NCBI GenBank assembly: GCA_905221605.1
Contig: CAJNDS010000737.1
Coordinates: 64,001 to 78,412 of the forward strand
Reading direction: 5' to 3'
Origin: Symbiodinium natans
Taxonomy: Eukaryota > Sar > Dinophyceae > Suessiales > Symbiodiniaceae
DNA length: 14,412 bases
This document shows, in pieces, positions 7,955-14,412 of this stretch (positions are counted from its first letter, which is position 1; every line of letters starts with the position of its first letter). Position numbers and translations under genes: made by a program. The notes under the pieces were generated by a model. That model was not told where the DNA came from. It saw only the letters and a list, made by a program, of their open reading frames with translations, and did no database searches.

Positions 7955-7990
7955 GCCACTGCAAGCTGAGGAAGCTGAGATTTTTGCCAG
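7932..7990. repeat. Junction 3: plus-to-minus array switch with hairpin
   Basis: CAGCTTCCTCAG (7943-7954) and its reverse complement CTGAGGAAGCTG (7966-7977) flank an 11-base loop, GCCACTGCAAG. Pairing extends outward through AAATCT to give an 18-bp stem, then continues past a 2-base bulge (TTTTTGCC on the right). The switch deletes the TTG-TAGTGG part of the plus unit, so unlike junction 1 the unit is not symmetrical about a single base. Confidence 0.9.
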
Positions 7991-9138
7991 GCTACTGCAA
8001 GCTGAGGAAGCTGAGATTTGCCAGGCCACTACAAGCTGAGGAAGCTGAGATTTGCCAGGCCACTACAAGCTGAGGAATCTGAGATTTGCCAAGCCACTAC
8101 AAGCTGAGGTGGCTGAGATTTGCCAGCCACTACAATCTGAAAAGCTGAGATTTGCCAGGCCACTGCAAGCTGAGGAAGCTGAGATTTGCCAGGCCACTAC
8201 AAGCTGAGGAAGCTGAGATTTACCAGGCCACTACAAGCTGAGGAAGCTGAAATTTGCCAGGCCACTATCAGCTGATGAAGCTGAGATTTGCAAGGCCACG
8301 GCAAGCTGAGGAAGCTGAGATCTGCCAGGCCACTGCAGGCTGAGGAAGCTGAGATTTGGCAGGCCACTGCAAGCTGAGGAAGCTGAGATTTGCCAGGCCA
8401 CTACAAGCTGAGGATCTGCCAGGCCACTGCAGGCTGAGGAAGCTGAGATTTGGCAGGCCACTGCAAGCTGAGGAAGCTGAGATTTGCCAGGCCACTACAA
8501 GCTGAGGAAGCTGAGATTTGCCAGGCCACTACAGGCCGAGGAAGCTGAGATTTGCCAGGCCACTACCAGCTGAGGAAGCTGCGACTTGCCAGGCCAACTA
8601 CAAGCTGAGGAAGCTGAGATTTGCCAGGCCACTACAGGCTGAGGAAGCTGAGACTTGCCAGGCCACTACAAGCTGAGGAAGCTGAGATTTGCCAGGCCAC
8701 TACAAGCTGAGGAAGCTGAGATTTCCCAGGCCACTACAGGAGGAAGCTGAGATTTCCCGGGCCAGAGGAAGCTGAGATTTGCCAGGCCACTACAAGCTGA
8801 GCTGAGATCTGAGACGTGCCAGGCCACCACAAGCTGAGGAAGCTGAGATTTGCCAGGCCACTACAAGCTAGGAAGCTGAGATTTGCCAGGCCACTACAAG
8901 CTGAGGAAGCTGAGATTTGCCAGGCCACTACAAGCTGAGGAAGCTGAGATTTGCCAGGCCACTACAAGCTGAGGAAGCTGAGATTCGCCAGGCCACTACA
9001 AGCTGAGGAAGCTGAGATCTGAGATTTGCCAGGCCACTACAAGCTGAGGTGCCACCGAGGAAGCTGAGATTTGCCAGCCCACTACAAGCTGAGGAAGCTG
9101 AGATTTGCCAGGCCACTACAAACTGAGGAAGCTGAGAC

Positions 9139-9980
9139 TTGCCAGGCCACTACAAGCTGAGGAAGCTGAGATTTGCCAGGCCACTAAAAGCAGAGGAAGC
9201 TGAGATTTGACAGGCTGAGATTTGCCAGGCCACTGCAAGCTGAGGAAGCTGAGATTTGCCAGGCCACTACAAGCTGAGGAAGCTGAGATTTACCAAGCCA
9301 CTACGAAGCTGAGATGTGCCAGGCCACTACAAGCTGAGGAAGCTGCGATTTGCCAGGCCACTACAAGCTGAGGAAGCCACAACAAGCTGAGGAAGCTGAG
9401 ATTTGCCAGGCCACTACAAGCTGAGGAAGCTGCGATTTGCCAGGCCACTACAAGCTGAGGAAGCTGAGATTTGCCAGGCCACTACAAGCTGAGGAAGCTG
9501 AGATTTGCCAGGCCACTACAAGCTGAGGAAGCTGAGATTTGCCAGGCCACTACAAGGTGAGGAAGCTGAGATTTGCCAGGCCACTACAAGCTGAGGAAGC
9601 TGAGATTTGCCATGCCACTACAAGCTGAGGAAGCTGAGATTTGCCAGGCCACTACAAGCTGAGGAAGCTGAGATTTGCCAGGCCACTAAAAGCAGAGGAA
9701 GCTGAGATTTGACAGGCTGAGATTTGCCAGGCCACTGCAAGCTGAGGAAGCTGAGATTTGCCAGGCCACTACAAGCTGAGGAAGCTGAGATTTACCAAGC
9801 CACTACGAAGCTGAGATGTGCCAGGCCACTACAAGCTGAGGAAGCTGCGATTTGCCAGGCCACAACAAGCTGAGGAAGCCACAACAAGCTGAGGAAGCTG
9901 AGATTTGCCAGGCCACTACAAGCTGAGGAAGCTGAGATTTGCCAGGCCACTACAAGCTGAGGAAGCTGAGATTTGCCAGG
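9139..9980 (-). repeat. Direct duplication with a 502-bp offset
   Basis: Bases 9139 to about 9480 are repeated at 9641 to about 9981. Shared private variants in order are CTAAAAGCAGAGG, GATTTGACAGGCTGAG, GATTTACCAAGCC, CTACGAAGCTGAGATGTGCC, GCTGCGATTTG and GAAGCCACAACAAGC. I see only two mismatches: CCACTACAAG against CCACAACAAG at 9362/9864, and TGCG against TGAG near 9433/9935. The second copy is followed at once by the indel-dense patch. A related inverted piece (CAGCCTGTCAAATC and GGCTTTTAGTGG) lies at 464-516. Confidence 0.85.
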
Positions 9981-10320
9981 CATACAAAGCTGATGAAGCT
10001 TGAATTTCCAGCAACTACACGCTGAGGAAGCTGATATTGTGCCAAAGGCCACTACAAGGGAGGAGCTGACATTTGCCAGGCCAATAACAATCTGAGGAAG
10101 CTGAGATTTGCCAGGGCACTACAAGCTGAGAAGCTGAGATTCGCCAGGCCAACTCAACCGAGGAAGCGGAGATTTGTCCAGGCCACCTACAAGTCTGAGG
10201 AACTGAGATTTTGCCAGGCCACTACAAGCTGAGGAAGCTGAGAATTGCCAGGCCACTACGCTGGAGGAGCTAAGATTTTGCCAGGCCACTCAAAGCTGAG
10301 GAGCTGCCTGCTGATTTTGC
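9981..10320 (-). other. Satellite patch dense in single-base indels
   Basis: Nearly every unit here has one or more 1-base insertions or deletions, for example GGCATACAAAGCTG, GCTTGAATTTCCAGC, TTGTGCCAAAGGCC, GCCAACTCAACCG, TTGTCCAGGCCACC and CAAGTCTGAGG. Neighbouring DNA on both sides has mostly substitutions and whole-block changes. Random indels in C, A, G and T alike are typical of unpolished single-molecule reads. A biologically degenerate satellite patch is the alternative. A milder cluster occurs at 10848-10892. Confidence 0.7.
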
Positions 10321-11034
10321 CAGGCCACTACAAGCTGAGGAAGCTGAGATCTGAGATTTGTCAGGCCACTACAAGCTGAGGAAGCTGAGATTTGCCAGGC
10401 CACTACAAGCTGAGGAAGCTGAGATTTGCCAGGCCACTACAAGCTGAGGAAGCTGAGATGCCAGGCCACTACAGGCTGAGGAAGCTGATTTGCCAAGCAA
10501 GCCACTACAAGCTGAGGAAGCTGAGATTTGCCAGGCCACTACAAGCTGAGGAAGCTGATTTGCCAAGCAAGCCACTACAAGCTGAGGAAGCTGAGATTTG
10601 CCAGGCCACTACAAGCTGAGGAATCTGAGATTTGCCAGGCCACTGCAAGCTGAGGAAGCTGAGATTTGCCAGGCCACTACAAGCTGAGATTTGCCAGGCC
10701 ACTACAAGCTGAGGAAGCGGAGATTTGCCAGGCCACTATCAGCTGATGAAGCTGAGATTTGCCAGGCCACTGCAAGCTGAGGAAGCTGAGATTTGTCAGG
10801 CCACTGCAAGCTGAGGAAGGTGAGATTTGCCAGGCCACTACAAGCTGAGGAAAGCTTGCATTTGCCAGGCCACTACAAGCGAGGAAAGCCTGAGATTTGC
10901 CAGGCCACTACAAGCTGAGGAAGCTGAGATTTGCCAGGCCACTACAAGCTGAGGAAGCTGAGATTTGCCAGGCCACTGCAAGCTGAGGAAGCTGAGATTT
11001 CCCGGGCCACTACAAGCTGAGGAAGCAGAGATTT

Positions 11035-11240
11035 GCCAGGCCACTACAAGCTGAGGAAGCTGATTTGCCAAGATTTGCCAGGCCACTACAAGCTGAGGAA
11101 GCTGAGATTTGCCAGGCCACTACAAGCTGAGGAAGCTGAGATTTGCCAGGCCACTACAAGCTGAGGAAGCTGAGATTTGCCAAGCCACTACAAGCTGAGG
11201 AAGCTGAGATTTGCCAGCCACGACAAGCTGAGGAAGCTGA
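11035..11240 (-). repeat. About five extra satellite units in the right arm
   Basis: Between the paired markers 6958/11314 (GGCGAATC) and 7061/11034 (a CTCTGCTTCC unit), the left arm has 102 bases and the right arm 279. The added DNA is all satellite and includes GCCAGCCACGACAAGC (near 11214), GCCAAGCCACTAC (near 11178) and GCTGATTTGCCAAG (near 11059). Five units would be 170 bp; the observed excess is 177. Confidence 0.75.
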
Positions 11241-13973
11241 GATTTGCCAGGCCACTACAAGCTGAGGAAGCTGAGATTTGCCAGGCCACTACAAGCTGAG
11301 GAAGCTGAGATTCGCCAGGCCACTACAAGCTGAGGAAGCTGAGGAAGCTGAGGTTTGCCAGGCCACTACAAGCTGAGGAAGCTGAGATTTGCCAGGCCAC
11401 TACAAGCTGATGAAGCTGAGATTTGCCAGGCCACTGCAAGCTGAGGAAGCTGAGATCTGAGATTTGCCAGGCCACTACAAGCTGAGGAAGCTGAGATTTG
11501 CCAGGCCACTTTGCCAGGCCACTACAAGCTGAGGAAGCTGAGAAGGCCACTACAAGCTGAGGAAGCTGAGATTTGCCAAGCCACTGCAAGCTGAGGAAGC
11601 TGAGATTTGCCAGGCCACTGCAAGCTGAGGAAGCTGAGATTTGCCAGGCCACTACAAGCTGAGGAAGCTGAGATTTGCCAGGCCACTACAAGCTGAGGAA
11701 GCTGAGATTTGCCTGGCCACTACAAGCTGAGTTGCCAGGCCACTACAAGCTGAGGAAGATTTGCCAGGCCACTACAAGCTGAGGAAGCTGAGGTTTGCCA
11801 GGCCACTGCAAGCTGAGGAAGTTGAGATTTCCCAGGCCACCACAAACTGAGCAAGCTGAGAGTCGCCAGGCCACTACAAGCTGAGGAAGCTGAGATTTGC
11901 CAGGCCACTACAAGCTGAGGAAGCTGAGATTTGCTAGGCCACTACAAGCTGAGGAAGCTGAGATTTGCCAGGCCACTACAAGCTGAGGAAGCTGAGATTT
12001 GCCAAGCCACTGCAAGCTGAGGAAGCTGAGATTTGCCAGGCCACTGCAAGCTGAGGAAGCTGAGATTTGTCAGGCTACTACAAGCTGATGAAGCTGAGAT
12101 TTGGCAGGCCACTACAAGCTGAGGAAGCTGAGATTTGCCGTACAAGCTGTATGAAGCTGAGATTTGCCAGGCCACTACAAGCTGAGGAAGATGGGATCTG
12201 AGATTTGCCAGGCCACTACAAGCTGAGGAAGCTGAGATTTGTCAGGCCACTACACGCTGAGATTTGCCAGGCCACTACAAGCTGAGGAAGCTGAGATTTG
12301 CCAGGCCACTACAATCTGAGGAAGCTGAGATTTGCCAGGCCACTACAAGCGAGGAAGCTGAGATTTGCCAGGCCACTACGAGCTGAGGAAGCTGAGATTT
12401 GCCAGTCCACTGCAAGCTGAGGAAGCTGAGATTTGCCAGGCCACTGCAAGCTGAGGAAGCTGAGATTTGCCAGGCCACTGCAAGCTGAGGAAGCTGAGAT
12501 TTGCCAGGCCACTACAAGCTGAGGAAGCTGAGATTTGTCAGGCCACTACAGGCTGAGGAAGCTCAGATTTGCCAGGCCACTACAAGCTGAGGAAGCTGAA
12601 ATTTGTCAGGCCACTACAAGCTGAGGAAGCTGAGATTTCCCAGGCCATTCCATGCAGGCTGAGGAAGCTGAGATTTGCCAGGCCACTACAAGCTGATCAG
12701 ATTTGCCAAGCCACTACAAGCGGAGGAAGCTGAGATTTGCCAGGCTACTGCAAGCTGAGGAAGCTGAGATTTGCCAGGCCACTACAAGCTGAGGTTTGCC
12801 AAGCCACTACAAGCTGAAGAAGCTGAGATTTGCCAGGCCACTACAAGCTCAGGAAGCTGAGGAAGCTGAGATTTGCCAGGCCACTGCAAGCTGAGGAAGC
12901 TGAGATTTGCCAGGCCTGCAAGCTGAGGAAGATGAGATTTGCAAGGCCACTGCAAGCTGAGGAAGCTGAGATTTGCGAGGCCACTGCAAGCTGAGGAAGC
13001 TGAGATTTGCCAGGCCACAAGCTGAGGAAGCCGAGATTTCCCAGGCCACTACAAGCTGAGGAAGCTGAGATTTTGCCAGGCCACTACAAGCTGAGGAAGC
13101 TGAGATTTGCCAGGCCACTACAAGCTGAGGAAGCGGAGATTTGCCAGGCCGCTACAAGCTGAGGAAGCTGAGATTTGCCAGGCCACTACAAGCTGAGGAA
13201 GCTGAGATCTGAGATTTGCCAGGCCACTACAAGCTCAGGAAGCTGAGGAAGCTGCAAGCTGAGGAAGATTCGCAAGGCCACCGCAAGCTGAGGAAGCTGA
13301 GATTTGCCAGGCCACTACAAGCTGATGAAGCTGAGACTTGCCACACCCCTGCAAGCTGAGGAAGCTGAGATTTCCCAGGCCACTACGAGCTGAGGAAGCT
13401 GAGATTCGCAGGCCAGAGATCTGAGATTTGCCAGGCCACTACAAGCTGAGGAAGCTGAGATTTGACAGGCCACTGCAAGCTGAAGAAGCTGAGATTTGCC
13501 AGGCCACTACAAGCTCAGGAAGCTGAGGAAGCTGAGATTTGCCAGGCCACTGCAAGCTGAGGAAGCTGAGATTTGCCAGGCCTGCAAGCTGAGGAAGATG
13601 AGATTTGCAAGGCCACTACAAGCTGAGGAAGCTGAGATTTGCCAGGCCACTGCAAGCTGAGGAAGCTGAGATTTGCCAGGCCAGTACAAGCTGAGGAAGC
13701 TGAGATTTGCCAGGCCACGACAAGCCGAGGAAGCTGAGATTTGCCAGGCCACTACAAGCTGAGGAAGCTGCGATTTGCCAGGCGCCACTACAAGCTGAGG
13801 AAGCTGAGATTTGCCAGGCTACTGCAAGCTGAGGAAGCTGAGATTTGCCAGGCCACTACAAGCTGAGGAAGCTGAGATTTGCCAGGCCACTACAAGCTGA
13901 GGACTGAGATGTGCCAGGCCACTGCAAGCTGAGGAAGCTGAGATTTGCCAGGCCACTACAAGCTGAGGAAGCT

Positions 13974-14145
13974 GTTACTGCCTCAAAGACCCTGGAATCA
14001 ATCACTCATGAACAGATACTAGAAGTGGTTCTACAGTCATCACACCTTGAGACCCAGTTAACGCCGGTCTGTAAGCTCCTGTCCACACCGTTAGACTCAT
14101 AAAAAAAGGTCGCTCTTGCCCTCGGGACCCCAACATCAGGTTCTC
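13974..14145. other. Island 3: reverse-complement twin of island 2
   Basis: The sequence is an exact reverse complement of 4124-4295 over all 172 bases when read side by side, including the extra G, the 28-bp deletion and both satellite joins. It sits in the right arm at the position predicted by the inverted repeat. The plus-strand open frame 13911-14102 starts at GTG in satellite, crosses the island and ends at TAA just before the A7 run; as in island 2 it has no support as a gene. Confidence 0.92.
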
Positions 14146-14412
14146 TACAAGCTGAGGAAGCTGAGATTTACCAAGCCACTACAAGCTGAGGAAGCTGAGA
14201 CTACAAGCTGATGAAGCTGAGATTTGCCACACCACTGCAAGCTGAGGAAGCTGAGATTTCCCAGGCCACTACAAGCTGAGGAAGCTGAGATTTACCGGCC
14301 ACTACAAGCTGAGGAAGCTGAGATTTCCCAGGCCACTACAGGAGGAAGCTGAGATTTCCCGGGCCAGAGGCTGAGATTTGCCAGGCCACTGCAAGCTGAG
14401 GAAGCTGAGATT
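14146..14412 (-). repeat. 34-bp satellite array, segment D part 2 (minus orientation)
   Basis: The last eight or so variant-rich units repeat 3857-4123 in reverse complement, including GCCACACCACTGC, TTTACCGGCC, the CCACTACAGGAGG deletion and TTTCCCGGGCC. The window stops in mid-unit after GCTGAGATT, at the base that pairs with junction 2. Confidence 0.93.

Larger units (their letters stand above)
7724..10368. repeat. Spacer between the inverted-repeat arms
   Basis: This 2645-bp satellite-only stretch contains orientation switch 3 (about 7954), the 502-bp-offset duplication and the indel-dense patch. It is not symmetrical: only 7724-7954 is plus, and the rest is minus. Its variants resemble several other places: the CCCGGG module at 8694-8768, CTATCAGCTGATGAAG near 8265 (as in A, C and the right arm), and CTAAAAGC with GACAGGCTGAG near 9186 and 9688 (inverted match to 464-516). 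It therefore looks assembled from pieces of the same array. Confidence 0.8.
7955..13973 (-). repeat. 34-bp satellite array, segment D part 1 (minus orientation)
   Basis: About 177 units in reverse orientation run from junction 3 to island 3. The array covers most of the spacer and most of the right inverted-repeat arm. Marker variants include CTGAGATCTGAG units (8807, 9016, 10348, 11452, 13203, 13427), GATTTCCCGGGCC (8751) and the 9-base GAGGAAGCT expansions (11336, 12851, 13517). No gene, RNA or transposon is visible; the several open frames on both strands start at GTG or TTG where I checked them and read only the repeat. Confidence 0.95.
10369..14412 (-). repeat. Right arm of the large inverted repeat
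   Basis: This 4.04-kb stretch is the reverse complement of 3857-7723 and continues to the last base of the window. Partner positions add to 18269 in its outer portion (about 11600-14412), with no net indel at the points compared. It is about 177 bp longer than the left arm because of extra satellite units at about 11035-11240. Its inner limit near 10369 is where TGGCCTGACAAATC and an AGATCT unit (reverse complement) replace the left arm's GGCATATC and consensus units. Its outer limit cannot be seen. Confidence 0.92.

Noticed and set aside
7954-7977. Rho-independent terminator hairpin
   Set aside because: The stem comes from two opposed satellite units at an orientation switch. The T run beside it is part of the unit (GATTTTTGCC), and the context is eukaryotic satellite.
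13911-14102. 63-codon open frame across island 3 (and 4167-4358 across island 2)
   Set aside because: It begins at GTG within satellite. The frame breaks in island 1 because of the 28-bp difference, and there is no recognisable domain.
1-14412. CRISPR array (short direct repeats)
   Set aside because: The repeats are head-to-tail with no unique spacers, the copies vary, and no cas-like gene is present.

Overview
This window is almost entirely one satellite DNA. I count roughly 400 units of a 34-bp tandem repeat, about 53% GC with no CpG in the consensus. The unit is two near-identical 9-mers, CTCAGCTTC and CTCAGCTTG, followed by a 16-base block containing TAGTGGCCTGG; a clean example is 1615-1648. 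I find no credible protein-coding gene, rRNA, tRNA or CRISPR array. The long open frames come from the 34-bp period: 34 is not a multiple of 3, so three units make a 34-codon pseudo-peptide, which stays open wherever a TAG is mutated to CAG. The variable, CpG-poor tandem array and an AATAAA in the one non-satellite island point to a eukaryote, probably a vertebrate. I cannot name the species or match the unit to a satellite I know.

Layout, left to right. Segment A (1-2725) is in the plus orientation, interrupted at about 699-1014 by island 1, a 316-bp non-satellite sequence. At 2725 the array flips into segment B (2726-3857, minus). At about 3858 it flips back into segment C (3858-7954, plus), which carries island 2 (4124-4295), a shortened relative of island 1. 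At about 7954 it flips again into segment D (7955-14412, minus), which carries island 3 (13974-14145), an exact reverse complement of island 2.

The main structure is a large inverted repeat. The left arm (3857-7723) is matched by the reverse complement of the right arm (10369-14412), with a 2645-bp spacer (7724-10368). Paired positions add up to 18269 over roughly the outer 2.8 kb, with no net indel at the positions compared. Nearer the centre the right arm carries about 177 extra bases (five units). Islands 2 and 3 are identical, while island 1 differs from them by seven substitutions, a 1-bp indel and a net 28-bp deletion. The arms are therefore far younger than the A/C duplication, or are kept alike by gene conversion, or were produced by the assembly.

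Within the arrays, shared private variants show longer duplications: a 502-bp-offset direct repeat in the spacer, a ~350-bp higher-order repeat in A, and blocks of A that are a permuted copy of the inner arm. A patch dense in 1-bp indels (9981-10320) sits just inside the right arm, and the window's last base pairs with the B/C flip point. Both make assembly or read error a live explanation for part of the architecture.
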